This document shows, piece by piece, positions 1 through 7,606 of a stretch of 15,854 nucleotides of DNA. The notes beneath the pieces are model-generated. The model was not told where the DNA came from, made no database searches, and saw only the letters and a program-made list of their open reading frames with translations. The position numbers and the translations under genes are program-made. Positions within the stretch are counted from its first letter, which is position 1. The number at the start of each line of letters is the position of its first letter. Where the stretch lies: contig DAFN01000003.1 in assembly GCA_002495465.1 (NCBI GenBank), positions 14,712 to 30,565 of the forward strand, in the 5' to 3' direction. Origin of the DNA: an archaeon UBA55. Lineage in GTDB: Archaea > Undinarchaeota > Undinarchaeia > Undinarchaeales > Undinarchaeaceae.

Positions 1-434
1 TCTTCGGTCTGGATATTGCCGGAGATTACATCAGGGAAAACAGCGAAAAGACTGAAAAAGTCATGTTCTCAGGAGGCCAGTCCTTCGGATTCCTCTGGAC
101 TGCCGACAGAAAAGCCTACTATAGCACAGATCTCAATTTGGATATTCTTAAAGAGGCAGAAGATAGTGGAGTCCGCTGGATTTTTATGTATCACTGGGGC
201 TTCGTAGATTTACAGGATCCGGTACTTCTTCAATATCTTGAGGAAAACTATGCTTTCAGGCAGATGGCATATCTCTCAAAAGGAAAGGATAATGTTGTTT
301 ACTACATTATTCTTGAAAAGGGAGAAGGTGGATTTTCAATGGAGGATCTGCAAAGCTGGACAGACGGCAAAGATCTCAGGTATAAAGACTACGACCTAAA
401 TGCAGGAAAAATAAAACTTTACTACGTAAACTAA
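1..434 (+). CDS. C-terminal part of a probable membrane glycosyltransferase (GT-C / GT39-like), 5' truncated by window edge
   Basis: The reading frame is open from base 3 to the TAA at 432-434, so the gene begins outside the window; an internal ATG at 63 is not the true start. The visible 143 residues are soluble and rich in aromatic residues (for example WIFMYHWGF and YYIILEKG), with no membrane span. This resembles the extracytoplasmic C-terminal domain after the multi-span part of dolichyl-phosphate-mannose-type or ArnT-type glycosyltransferases, which use lipid-linked sugars outside the cell. The assignment rests on this general look and on the neighbours, a polyprenyl-phosphate sugar transferase and a phosphomutase; no catalytic motif is visible. 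It is convergent with the next gene with no base between the two stop codons. Another membrane protein with a C-terminal ectodomain is possible. Confidence 0.5.
   Translation, partial: FGLDIAGDYIRENSEKTEKVMFSGGQSFGFLWTADRKAYYSTDLNLDILKEAEDSGVRWIFMYHWGFVDLQDPVLLQYLEENYAFRQMAYLSKGKDNVVYYIILEKGEGGFSMEDLQSWTDGKDLRYKDYDLNAGKIKLYYVN
406..416 (-). terminator. Possible oligo-T terminator for the GT2 gene ending at 435
   Basis: Read on the minus strand this is GTTTTATTTTT, about 20 nt past the TAG of the polyprenyl-phosphate glycosyltransferase gene and inside the coding end of the convergent gene. Archaeal RNA polymerase terminates at short T-runs without a hairpin. The call rests only on composition and position. 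Confidence 0.35.
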
Positions 435-1328
435 CTAGCTTTTTTCTCTAGTTCTGATTATCAGCTCAGCGAGAAGCCCGTTGAATATGAACTGCATTCC
501 AAGCAGTACTAAAAGAACAACAAGTATCAAAAGTGGTCTGCTTCCTATTCCTTGCCCTAGAGCATATTTATCATAAAGAAGTTTTACTCCTCCGAGAAAA
601 CCAAGTCCCATAAGAGCAAAACCGGTGGCTCCGAAAATATGTATTGGTCTTGAGCCGTAGGAAGTCAGGAATTTAAGGGTAATGAGGTCGAGAAATCCCT
701 TCGGAAGTCTGGAAAGTCCATACTTTGTTTTTCCGGATTTTCTTTCGTGGTGTTTTACCTTCATTTCTATAACTTTATGTCCTTTAACTGAAAGCATTGC
801 AGGTATATATCTGTGACCTTCTCCGTGAAGCTCAAGGTCCTTTATCGCAGAGCTCTTGTAAGCCCTGAGTGTACATCCTTGGTCGTGAAGGCTTAGTCCA
901 AAAAAGCGTCTTACAAGGAAATTATTCAATTTAGATGCCATTCGCTTCCCAAAGCTGTCCTTCCTGTCCGCTCTCCAGCCGCAGACAACGTCCGCTTTTC
1001 CCAGTCCTTCAATAAGTTTTGGTATATCTGATGGGTCATTCTGCAAATCAGCATCCATAGATACCACAATTCTACCTCTACTTGCCTTAAAACCGGTAAG
1101 AAGGGCGGCAGTCTGCCCTTTATTACTTCCATGCTTTACAAGTTTTACAGATTTATCGTGCTTTGCAATTTTCTCAAGCTTCTCAATAGTTCCATCACTG
1201 CTTCCGTCGTCGACAAAGAGCATTTCATGGCTTTTCTTCATTCTTGTCAGTACAGTTGCCAGCTCCATATAGAGCCTTTCCACATTTCCCTCCTCATTAT
1301 AGGCAGGTATGACAACAGAAATTTCCAT
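435..1328 (-). CDS. Polyprenyl-phosphate glycosyltransferase, GT2 family with two C-terminal membrane spans (GtrB/DPM1-like)
   Basis: A 297-residue protein expected to move a sugar from a nucleotide donor to polyprenyl (dolichyl) phosphate on the cytoplasmic face. The N-terminal GT2 domain shows VVIPAYNEE (5-13), DDGSSDGT (40-47), the metal/donor motif DADLQ (92-96) and the QGC-L-R-Y acceptor segment (150-157). Two hydrophobic spans follow at about 230-250 and 264-290, as in GtrB-type enzymes. The frame extends upstream to 1403, but 1328 is chosen because homology begins at once with EISVVIPAYNEE and a TATA element lies 27 nt upstream, inside the longer version. It is divergent from the phosphomutase and convergent with the truncated glycosyltransferase, a possible user of its lipid-linked product. 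The sugar cannot be read from sequence. Confidence 0.88.
   Translation of the reverse strand: MEISVVIPAYNEEGNVERLYMELATVLTRMKKSHEMLFVDDGSSDGTIEKLEKIAKHDKSVKLVKHGSNKGQTAALLTGFKASRGRIVVSMDADLQNDPSDIPKLIEGLGKADVVCGWRADRKDSFGKRMASKLNNFLVRRFFGLSLHDQGCTLRAYKSSAIKDLELHGEGHRYIPAMLSVKGHKVIEMKVKHHERKSGKTKYGLSRLPKGFLDLITLKFLTSYGSRPIHIFGATGFALMGLGFLGGVKLLYDKYALGQGIGSRPLLILVVLLVLLGMQFIFNGLLAELIIRTREKS
440..445 (+). terminator. Possible oligo-T terminator for the truncated gene ending at 434
   Basis: A run of six T follows the TAA by five bases. Together with the T-rich element on the opposite strand it would give each convergent gene a terminator lying inside the other's coding end. This fits archaeal T-run termination but is inferred from sequence alone. 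Confidence 0.35.
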
Positions 1329-1349
1329 GCGAAATCGTTGTACAGTGGC

Positions 1350-1360
1350 ATATAAATAAT
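1350..1360 (-). promoter_or_regulatory. TATA box of the GT2 gene (leaderless)
   Basis: The minus strand reads ATTATTTATAT with its centre 27 nt before the ATG at 1328, so transcription would begin at or next to the start codon. It lies inside the N-terminal extension of the longer open frame and argues against that longer start. Confidence 0.6.
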
Positions 1361-1389
1361 TGCCCAAAACATAATTTTTTTCATAGAGA

Positions 1390-1400
1390 GCTATAAATAG
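1390..1400 (+). promoter_or_regulatory. TATA box of the phosphomutase gene (leaderless)
   Basis: GCTATAAATAG is a near-ideal archaeal TATA box centred 27 nt before the ATG at 1422. It is back-to-back with the divergent TATA box at 1350-1360, giving two opposed promoters within 93 bases. Confidence 0.65.
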
Positions 1401-1421
1401 CAAATATCCTACACATATGCT

Positions 1422-2750
1422 ATGGCGCTTTTTTCAACAACTGGCATCCGGGGCATAGCGAATATCGACATAACACCTGAGTTTATGCTGGACCTCGGAA
1501 AAACATTCGGGACGATGGTAGGTCCTTGTAAGGTCCTTGTTGCCAGAGATACAAGAACCACTTCAGAGATGCTTTCAAATTCCTTAATCGCAGGATTACT
1601 TTCGACTGGCTGTGATGTATTCGACACTGGAATCGCAGCGGGACCTGTTGTCAATCACGCAGCTCAGAGCGCTTATGACGCAGGTGTTATGATAACGAGC
1701 TCTCACAATCCCCCAGAATACAATGGAGCAAAATTCATTCTCAAAGGTGGTAAGGAAGTTGGCGAAAAGGAAGAGATAGAGTTCGAAAAAATACTAAACT
1801 CCCGTAAATTCACCACAGTAAGTTGGGACAAGGTCGGCTCATATTCAGAGTGCGACTCAGTAAGTCCTTACATTATGGATGCTCTGGCTCTCGTTGATTT
1901 AGAAAAGATAAAGTCCACGAAATTCAGAGTCGTTGCAGACCCTGGAAACGGTGCTCAAATCGACGCAGTTCCTAGAATACTAGAGGAGCTTGGCTGCGAG
2001 GCTATAATAATCAATGGAGAAAACACCGGAAAGTTCGGACGACTTCCTGAGCCAAGACCTGAGACACTTTCCGAGCTTTTCGAAGAGGTCCGAAAACAGA
2101 AGGCAGATTTCGGCGTTGCCTTCGATTGCGACGGTGACAGAGCAGTATTCTGCAACGAAAATGGCGAGTTCATAATGGGTGATGTTACAGGTTCAATGAT
2201 AGCCGGCTCTCTAGCGGAAAAAGGAGACAAAATAGTAACTCCTGTTGCAACTTCCAGCATTATTGATGATGTTGCATCAACTTCAGGGGCAGAAATTGTC
2301 AGAACAAGAGTCGGCGCCAAATATGTCAGCGATTCTGTGATTTCAGGCGGCGCTGTCTTCGGTTTCGAGGAAAACGGTGGCTGCATCTTCCCAAAACTCA
2401 GCCCAGGCCGTGATGGTTCAATGACACTAATTACAATGCTCGACCTGCTTACAGATTACGACTCTTTCAGCTCTGCAGTTTCCACCCTTCCAAAATATTT
2501 CCAGCTTAAGGCAAAAGTTGAATGCAGCGATGATAAAAAAGTCAGCACAATGAAGCGTGCTATGGAAAGGGCAAAACAAGATGGACGAAAATTCTCCGAT
2601 ATCGATGGTCTTAAATTTTTCGAAGAAGATGGATGGATTCTCGTCCGAGCCTCAGGAACTGAACCAGTACTTCGAGTTTTCTCAGAAGCAAAAACAGAGT
2701 CAAGGGCGCAGGAACTTCTTGAACTTGGAAAAGCACTTCTCTCAGACTAG
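1422..2750 (+). CDS. glmM: Phosphoglucosamine mutase / phosphomannomutase, alpha-D-phosphohexomutase family
   Basis: A 442-residue cytoplasmic enzyme that interconverts hexose or hexosamine 6- and 1-phosphates, feeding nucleotide-sugar synthesis. All four family signatures are present: the phosphoserine loop TSSHNPP (92-98, active Ser94), the magnesium loop DCDGDR (235-240), the sugar-binding loop GFEENGG (314-320) and the phosphate-binding loop RASGTEP (409-415). The length matches archaeal GlmM/ManB proteins. The EENGG loop is the form I associate with archaeal members, and it does not by itself separate glucosamine, glucose and mannose substrates. Supply of GlcNAc-1-P for UDP-GlcNAc suits the GlcNAc-1-phosphate transferase encoded nearby. 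The gene has its own leaderless promoter and ends 2 nt from the convergent flippase gene. The family is certain; the symbol is a best guess. Confidence 0.85.
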   Translation: MALFSTTGIRGIANIDITPEFMLDLGKTFGTMVGPCKVLVARDTRTTSEMLSNSLIAGLLSTGCDVFDTGIAAGPVVNHAAQSAYDAGVMITSSHNPPEYNGAKFILKGGKEVGEKEEIEFEKILNSRKFTTVSWDKVGSYSECDSVSPYIMDALALVDLEKIKSTKFRVVADPGNGAQIDAVPRILEELGCEAIIINGENTGKFGRLPEPRPETLSELFEEVRKQKADFGVAFDCDGDRAVFCNENGEFIMGDVTGSMIAGSLAEKGDKIVTPVATSSIIDDVASTSGAEIVRTRVGAKYVSDSVISGGAVFGFEENGGCIFPKLSPGRDGSMTLITMLDLLTDYDSFSSAVSTLPKYFQLKAKVECSDDKKVSTMKRAMERAKQDGRKFSDIDGLKFFEEDGWILVRASGTEPVLRVFSEAKTESRAQELLELGKALLSD

Positions 2751-2761
2751 ACTTAAAGTCT
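2749..2761. repeat. Short perfect inverted repeat at convergent gene ends
   Basis: AGACTT-A-AAGTCT is a perfect 6-bp inverted repeat covering the phosphomutase TAG (2748-2750) and the flippase TAA (2753-2755). It is too short and lacks a T-run, so a terminator role is doubtful, and it may be chance. Confidence 0.3.
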
Positions 2762-3715
2762 CCAGATTTTTACTGGGTCTGCCATCCAGAAAAGCAGTCC
2801 AAGCGATGCAATGAAATAATTAAACAAAAGAATTATCAGAGAAAAGGCAACTGCGCTTCCTGCCCCAATCCCCAGAAGTCCTAACATCCCTATTAAAACA
2901 AGGTCCCTAGTTCCAATTCCTGATATAGATATTGGGATGAGCTCGGCAAGCATAGTAATTGGTATTATCATTGTCATATAGAAGAAGCTAATGTTAATTC
3001 CTGCTGCCAAGGAAAGCAAATAATATTGCAGAAACACAATTCCCCATGCAATCAGGGTGAGGCCTGCAATCTTTGTCAGAAGGAAGCGCTTCCTTCTTAT
3101 TACGCGGACGCCTTCATAAAATTCCTCAAAATTTGTTCTCAAAATATTCTGGTGTCTTTTCGGAACCAATTTGCGAAAAATTGGTCTCATCATTCTCCTT
3201 GTTACTCCTTCCTCTAAGACTAACAAAATTACAATCGCAAAAAGCACAAACACCCCTATTGCTATCTTAGGTGTGCTAAACCCAATCGCAAACTCGGCGG
3301 TCATGTAATATATCCCAATTATAGCCAGAAGAAATAGTAACATAGTATCAACTACTCTATCTATAAAAACGGTTGCAAATGCTTTCCCAGTTCTAATTTT
3401 CCTGTCATCAGCCACATATATTGCCTTTATAATTTCTCCAATTCTTCCAGGTGTTATAACTGCCGCGAAAATTCCTATAATAAAGGCTTTCCAGGCATCA
3501 ATAAACTTAAATCCAGGTTTCTGCGCATCGACTCCCAGCTTCCATTTGTAGGCTTTTATTCCTGAACTGGCAAAAACTAGAATCAGTGCAAAAATGAAGT
3601 ATGTAGGATTTGCCTTCAGAAAGGCTTCAGTTATTACAGATACTCCTACTGAATTAACAATGTAAGCAAATAGGAAAAGTCCTATAAGAGGAAGAAATCT
3701 CTTTGCGCTAAGCAT
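2753..3715 (-). CDS. Flippase-like integral membrane protein, UPF0104 / LPG-synthase TM family (AglD C-terminal type)
   Basis: A 320-residue polytopic protein of the lysylphosphatidylglycerol synthase transmembrane family (PF03706), here without a catalytic lysyl-transfer domain. Several long hydrophobic spans carry the conserved segments TPGRIGEIIKA, FIDRVVDTMLL and the PISISGIGTRDL region near the C-terminus. Archaeal members occur in glycosylation loci and are proposed to help lipid-linked sugar translocation; the biochemical role is not settled. The frame extends to 3751, but the ATG at 3715 is chosen: it overlaps the DUF2304 stop by 8 bases (ATGCTTAG) and has a purine-rich GGAAGAAGA just upstream, fitting translational coupling. 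It is the last gene of the six-gene operon and converges on the phosphomutase with a 2-nt gap. Confidence 0.8.
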   Translation of the reverse strand: MLSAKRFLPLIGLFLFAYIVNSVGVSVITEAFLKANPTYFIFALILVFASSGIKAYKWKLGVDAQKPGFKFIDAWKAFIIGIFAAVITPGRIGEIIKAIYVADDRKIRTGKAFATVFIDRVVDTMLLFLLAIIGIYYMTAEFAIGFSTPKIAIGVFVLFAIVILLVLEEGVTRRMMRPIFRKLVPKRHQNILRTNFEEFYEGVRVIRRKRFLLTKIAGLTLIAWGIVFLQYYLLSLAAGINISFFYMTMIIPITMLAELIPISISGIGTRDLVLIGMLGLLGIGAGSAVAFSLIILLFNYFIASLGLLFWMADPVKIWRL

Positions 3716-4058
3716 TCTTCTTCCGGCCCTTCTGCTCAAGTTCCAGAGCAACCTTTCTGACCAGATTTGTTATCTGCCTCTGAGTTTCCTGGTTACGTAT
3801 ATACACCTGAAAGACGAAGCCATAAACTCCTAATATTCCAAGAACCAGAAGCGCATCAAGCCCCCTTCCAATTTTCAGCCAGCTAAGAAGGGAATCAAGA
3901 GCAGTAGGATATACTGAAACTCCAACAATCGCTATAGCGACTGAACCCCACATAATAAAATCACGATCCTTAAAATTTCCCTTCCTGTAAAGTTTTACGG
4001 CATAATAAAACATAATAAGCCCGAGGGCCAGTCCGAATGCCTGTATTCCAGCTATCAT
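3708..4058 (-). CDS. DUF2304 small membrane protein
   Basis: A 116-residue protein with three hydrophobic spans and a charged, probably cytoplasmic C-terminal helix (VRKVALELEQKGRKKN) that may form a coiled coil. The layout matches DUF2304 (PF10066), whose genes commonly sit directly beside GT2 glycosyltransferase genes in bacteria and archaea, as here. A role as membrane partner for the preceding GT2, which lacks spans of its own, is a reasonable inference. The start at 4058 forms an ATGA overlap with the GT2 stop; a TTG at 4070 would extend it by four residues and is less likely. It overlaps the flippase gene by 8 bases downstream. Its biochemical function is not known. Confidence 0.78.
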   Translation of the reverse strand: MIAGIQAFGLALGLIMFYYAVKLYRKGNFKDRDFIMWGSVAIAIVGVSVYPTALDSLLSWLKIGRGLDALLVLGILGVYGFVFQVYIRNQETQRQITNLVRKVALELEQKGRKKNA

Positions 4059-4744
4059 TTTCTCAACCAAAGGCGTTTAAGGAGTATTCCGTGCATTATT
4101 TTTACTCCCTCACGCACGTTTGTACCTTTTCTCTTACTACGTTCGTCATATAAAGCTTTTATCGGGACTTCTTCTATTTTCATTCCACATCTTCCGAGCT
4201 CGTAGACAATTTCCGAGGATACATCATAGCGGTCGCATACAATAGATATAGCTTTTGCAGCCTTTTTATCAAATGCCCTCAGCCCGCTTTGCGAATCCGT
4301 AACCTTTGTTCCGGAAAGCAAGTTTGTGAATCCTGTAAGAAACCAGTTCCCAAACTTGGTAACTGGAGGCATCATCTCTAAATCTACTTTTCTCAGAAAT
4401 CTAGAGCCTATAACCGCGTTCGCCCTCTTCTTCTGTATTGGCTCTATCAAGTTTTTTATATCTCCTCCACTATGCTGAAGGTCCGCATCAAAAGTAACTA
4501 TAATGTCAGCATTTTTTCTCATAGCAGAGTTTATCCCGGTAGCAAGTGTGGCTCCCAGTCCGCGATTGATAATATGGCTTGCAACGAAGGCTCCCTCTTT
4601 CAAGGCAATCTCTTCCGTCTTATCTGATGAGCCGTCATTAACAACAACAACATTTGCCCCTGGGAAGCCCGCCTTTAGGCTCTGCAGACTCTGTTTTATT
4701 GTCTTTTCTTCGTTATAAGCAGGCATTACAATAACAACTTTCAT
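4055..4744 (-). CDS. DPM1-like GT2 glycosyltransferase without membrane spans
   Basis: A 229-residue GT-A fold enzyme of the dolichol-phosphate mannose synthase-like group, predicted to transfer a sugar from a nucleotide donor to a polyprenyl phosphate or a lipid-linked glycan at the inner membrane face. Motifs are VMPAYNEE (6-13), NDGSSDKT (36-43), DADLQ (86-90) and DSQSGLRAF (150-158), the last typical of this subfamily. There is no hydrophobic tail, unlike the GT2 at 435-1328, so the adjacent DUF2304 protein may supply membrane attachment. Both its start and its stop sit in ATGA overlaps with neighbours, implying co-translation. Donor sugar and acceptor cannot be told from sequence. Confidence 0.85.
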   Translation of the reverse strand: MKVVIVMPAYNEEKTIKQSLQSLKAGFPGANVVVVNDGSSDKTEEIALKEGAFVASHIINRGLGATLATGINSAMRKNADIIVTFDADLQHSGGDIKNLIEPIQKKRANAVIGSRFLRKVDLEMMPPVTKFGNWFLTGFTNLLSGTKVTDSQSGLRAFDKKAAKAISIVCDRYDVSSEIVYELGRCGMKIEEVPIKALYDERSKRKGTNVREGVKIMHGILLKRLWLRK

Positions 4745-5619
4745 TTTAACATGTCCTTTATTCCTTCTTCAATAGAATATTCCGGTCTATATCCTATTTT
4801 TTCAGAGGCACGGCTTATGCTTGTCCAGCTCCTCTTTATATCGCCTTCCTTCTCTGTCGTTTTCACAACATTCAGTTCTTTTCCAAGAGCATTCTCCATC
4901 GCAGATATAATATCATTTATGCTGGTCTCCTCTCCGGAAGCAATATTCAAGATCGTGCTCTTTCCTGACTCCTTTTCAAGACAAAGAATGCAGGCTCTTA
5001 CCAAGTCTTTCACATACAAAAAATCCCTTGTCTGTTCTCCGTCTCCGTAAATCTCAGGAGACCTTCCTGAGTTTGCCTCTACAAGCATTTTTGGAATCAC
5101 TCCTTGACCTCCATTTCCATATATATTAAAGATTCTTAAAATAAAAGTCGGTATAGAACTTTCAGCACAAAGTTTCTCAGCAGCAAGTTTCGATTCACCA
5201 TAGGGCGATATCGGCTTGGTTTCAGTTTCTTCTGTAACTGGAAATTCAAGAGGATTTCCGTAAACTGCCGCGGAGCTAAAGAATACGAGCTTTTTCACTC
5301 CAGCTTTCTCAGCTGCCTCAAGAACATTTTTGGTCCCTAAAACATTTATCTCACTATCCTCTTCCGGATTTTCCACCGACCTCTGCACAGAGCTCTGAGC
5401 CGCAAGATGAAAAACAAGTTCACATCCTTCCATCGCCGATTCAACATTCTCTAAATTTCGTATATCTCCTTCCACAATTTTTGCAGAGCTGCCTTCTAAA
5501 TTACCTTTATTACCACTTGAGAAATTATCAAGAATAACTACTTCATGCCCCGCGTTCTTCAGAGCTCCAACTAAATAAGGCCCTATAAATCCTGCTCCTC
5601 CAGTTACAAGCACTTTCAT
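4741..5619 (-). CDS. NAD-dependent nucleotide-sugar epimerase/dehydratase (GalE-like, extended SDR)
   Basis: A 292-residue cytoplasmic enzyme that remodels a nucleotide sugar. The N-terminus carries the Rossmann dinucleotide motif GGAGFIG (7-13) with an Asp after strand 2 (ILDNFSSG, 29-36) that favours NAD. The catalytic set is SSAAVYG (115-121) and the YGESK pair Tyr140/Lys144. The IFNIYG segment and the later GDGEQTRDFLYV region form the substrate-binding part typical of UDP-glucose or UDP-GlcNAc 4-epimerases. The length is slightly below the usual 310 residues. ATGA overlaps on both sides place it inside the operon between the GlcNAc-1-P transferase and the GT2, so its product probably feeds these transferases. 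4-epimerase is the best guess; 4,6-dehydratase is less likely. Confidence 0.85.
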   Translation of the reverse strand: MKVLVTGGAGFIGPYLVGALKNAGHEVVILDNFSSGNKGNLEGSSAKIVEGDIRNLENVESAMEGCELVFHLAAQSSVQRSVENPEEDSEINVLGTKNVLEAAEKAGVKKLVFFSSAAVYGNPLEFPVTEETETKPISPYGESKLAAEKLCAESSIPTFILRIFNIYGNGGQGVIPKMLVEANSGRSPEIYGDGEQTRDFLYVKDLVRACILCLEKESGKSTILNIASGEETSINDIISAMENALGKELNVVKTTEKEGDIKRSWTSISRASEKIGYRPEYSIEEGIKDMLK

Positions 5620-6503
5620 ATTACTAATGTCACCATTCCAAGCGCAATCTCAACAAGCCAGTAAATTGTCACCAGCTGCCACTCACGCATTCTTTTTATG
5701 CGAAGTATGAGGTTTGTAAGTGATAAATAACTTTTCTGAGGCACTAAAATTCCATTTTCAACCCTCGTCGGTACTATATTCTTGCTCGAAGCGACTCCCA
5801 TTGTAGCCAGCTTCAGACTCATATCCAGAAAGTAGGGGATGGACAAAATTGCCAAGGCAATCAATGGTGCCCCAAGAGCAACTGAAGCCGCGAGGAAAGC
5901 ACCTATAGGAAGAGTTCCGACATCACCTGGAAAAACCTTCGCAGGATATCGGTTGAATATAAGAAATCCGAGCAAGGCAAGAGAGTAGGCGAATAGTGCG
6001 GTTCTCACTTCAAAATTCCACGTATTCAGTCCGAGAAAGAAAAGCGCAATCGCACCCATTCCGGCTTCAAGTCCGTTGAATCCAGCAAGCATATTTGTCC
6101 AGTTAGACAGCACAACTATTGCAACAACAACCGCCAAAACCTGGTAAACTCCAAAGCCCCAAAACAATATCAGAGGAAGAGCCGGAATTGCGCTTAGTGC
6201 AAGTTTCTGGTAGGGACTAAATCTGAAAAGGTCATCAAGAAGTCCAACACTCGCAGATATTAAAAAAACAAGAGTCAGTGTCATATAGATAGCTGAACTT
6301 GTAACAAGGTACATCCCCAGGAGGATAGTTCCCAGAGCAGCTGCTACTGCAATTCCTCCAAAATTGGCTTGCATCGGCCGTCCTTCCTTATGAATATCCT
6401 CTGCTGTGCGACCAATGCGCTTGAATCGCCTTATGAAAATAAATGTTAGGGCTATTGAAAGTACGAAGGCGGAAAAAACAGGGAGTGCATCAAAGGATAC
6501 CAT
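5616..6503 (-). CDS. UDP-HexNAc:polyprenyl-phosphate HexNAc-1-phosphate transferase (MraY/WecA/Alg7/AglH family)
   Basis: A 295-residue polytopic enzyme expected to start lipid-linked glycan assembly by moving HexNAc-1-phosphate from the UDP-sugar to dolichyl phosphate. Family signatures are visible: DIHKEGRPMQANFGG (36-50), the acidic pair in GLLDD (87-91), NWTNMLAGFNGLEAG (134-148) and FPGDVGT (191-197) holding the metal-binding aspartate. About nine to ten hydrophobic spans are evident. The order of motifs and the size fit archaeal Alg7/AglH-type proteins rather than peptidoglycan MraY. The start lies one base after the stop of the DUF354 gene (TGA-G-ATG), and the stop overlaps the epimerase start as ATGA. 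It is the committing step of the operon's pathway; GlcNAc is the likely but unproven sugar. Confidence 0.88.
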   Translation of the reverse strand: MVSFDALPVFSAFVLSIALTFIFIRRFKRIGRTAEDIHKEGRPMQANFGGIAVAAALGTILLGMYLVTSSAIYMTLTLVFLISASVGLLDDLFRFSPYQKLALSAIPALPLILFWGFGVYQVLAVVVAIVVLSNWTNMLAGFNGLEAGMGAIALFFLGLNTWNFEVRTALFAYSLALLGFLIFNRYPAKVFPGDVGTLPIGAFLAASVALGAPLIALAILSIPYFLDMSLKLATMGVASSKNIVPTRVENGILVPQKSYLSLTNLILRIKRMREWQLVTIYWLVEIALGMVTLVI

Positions 6504-6504
6504 C

Positions 6505-7569
6505 TCAAATTGCAGTAGATCTTACAGTGTTTGCTATAACCTCTGCCGGATCCTCCATTGAGCTTATCATTTTTCCGGCAATTTTCCTCTGCCGTCTCTT
6601 ATGTTCTCCATTTCTTTTTATCAGGTCAGAAGCCTGCTCAAATAAGTCCTCTTTAGTAGTTCTTGAGACCAGCTCTTTCTCTATTACATAATCCTCATAA
6701 AAGGTTCTCATGGGTCTGCAGGCAAGTGTCGGAGTTCCAAGAAGAGCTGACTCAAGCGTCATAGTTCCTCCTCCGCCAATAAACAAATCTGAGTGATAAA
6801 TAAGGCTCTGAGCATCTACTACTTTGTCCGGAACTAAAACTCGTTTTGCCCGCATATTTCTTATCTCATCAGCCTGTTCCTGATATCTTGCAAGAACAAC
6901 TATTCTATGATCAGGAAAACTTTCGGACATCTCCACTATCATCGGCTTAATCAGTACTTTTTCTCCATTCGAACTTTCATTAAGATAGGCTGCGTTTGTT
7001 TCAGAGGTCCTGAAAGTTATAATTTTCTCATTTTTCAGTTCAAGCATACTGAGAACATCATCACTTGGCTTAAAATCCCTCAACCACGCGACCGGGTCCA
7101 GCGCGTCGTACTGAACTACCCTTTCAGGAGGCATTCCGTACTTTGCCCACACTTCCTTTGGTATGAGCTTCGGGGCGACAATCTTTTCAGATAGTGGAAC
7201 TGAGAGCCTTGACTGCGCTGTTGCCTCAGGTATATCATTGATACAAATGTGAGGTATTCCCAGTCCAAAAGCGACTCTGGCCGCCTCTGGAGAGGATAAA
7301 GAAAGGGCTATATTCGGGCTTTCCTTAGCCACAATACCTTTCATTTCGCGCATTCTCTCTATACTCGCGCCAAGCTTTCCCTCGAGGCTTGCGCCTCCGT
7401 GCTTTCCCACTACGACAGCTTCGATTCTCTTCGTCTCTAGAAGCTCAGAAGTTTCCTTATAGTCTCTTGTTGTTACGAAAACTTCCTCTCCGCTCTTCTC
7501 AAGCATCGGTATCAACTTCGAATAAAGCATAACCTGCTTCGGCGTGAGAAGGTCAATCCATACCTTCAT
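6505..7569 (-). CDS. DUF354 protein, predicted GT-B fold glycosyltransferase / UDP-GlcNAc 2-epimerase-like
   Basis: A 354-residue soluble protein of the DUF354 family (PF04007), found mainly in archaea. It has two Rossmann-like halves. The N-terminus (MKVWIDLLTPKQV) is typical of the family, and the C-terminal half carries a glycine-rich nucleotide-sugar site, GGGGTMTLESALLGTP (265-280), like that of UDP-GlcNAc 2-epimerases and MurG-type transferases. The exact reaction is unknown; sitting in front of a HexNAc-1-P transferase it may add the second sugar of the lipid-linked glycan or supply a nucleotide sugar. It is the first gene of the six-gene operon. The ATG at 7569 is supported by a TATA box 26 nt upstream, preceded by a cluster of ten-base repeats. 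Confidence 0.8.
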   Translation of the reverse strand: MKVWIDLLTPKQVMLYSKLIPMLEKSGEEVFVTTRDYKETSELLETKRIEAVVVGKHGGASLEGKLGASIERMREMKGIVAKESPNIALSLSSPEAARVAFGLGIPHICINDIPEATAQSRLSVPLSEKIVAPKLIPKEVWAKYGMPPERVVQYDALDPVAWLRDFKPSDDVLSMLELKNEKIITFRTSETNAAYLNESSNGEKVLIKPMIVEMSESFPDHRIVVLARYQEQADEIRNMRAKRVLVPDKVVDAQSLIYHSDLFIGGGGTMTLESALLGTPTLACRPMRTFYEDYVIEKELVSRTTKEDLFEQASDLIKRNGEHKRRQRKIAGKMISSMEDPAEVIANTVRSTAI

Positions 7570-7589
7570 AAAAAACAGGTGTTATTCTG

Positions 7590-7600
7590 CTTATAAATAG
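7590..7600 (-). promoter_or_regulatory. TATA box of the six-gene glycan operon
   Basis: The minus strand reads CTATTTATAAG, centred 26 nt before the DUF354 ATG. It is the only clear promoter found for the six overlapping genes from 7569 down to 2753. The repeat cluster at 7607-7643 begins about 7 nt upstream of it. Confidence 0.65.
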
Positions 7601-7606
7601 CTATCC

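Noticed and set aside
1329..1403. N-terminal extension of the GT2 frame to an ATG at 1403
   Set aside because: The extension has no GT2 similarity and contains the gene's own TATA box; the family N-terminus starts at the Met at 1328.
1955..2386. A 143-residue minus-strand open frame inside the phosphomutase gene
   Set aside because: It lies fully within a well-supported gene with all its motifs; the composition is typical of an antisense shadow.
2749..2761. Inverted repeat as a bidirectional hairpin terminator
   Set aside because: It has only a 6-bp stem and one-base loop with no T-run; it is listed only as a short repeat.
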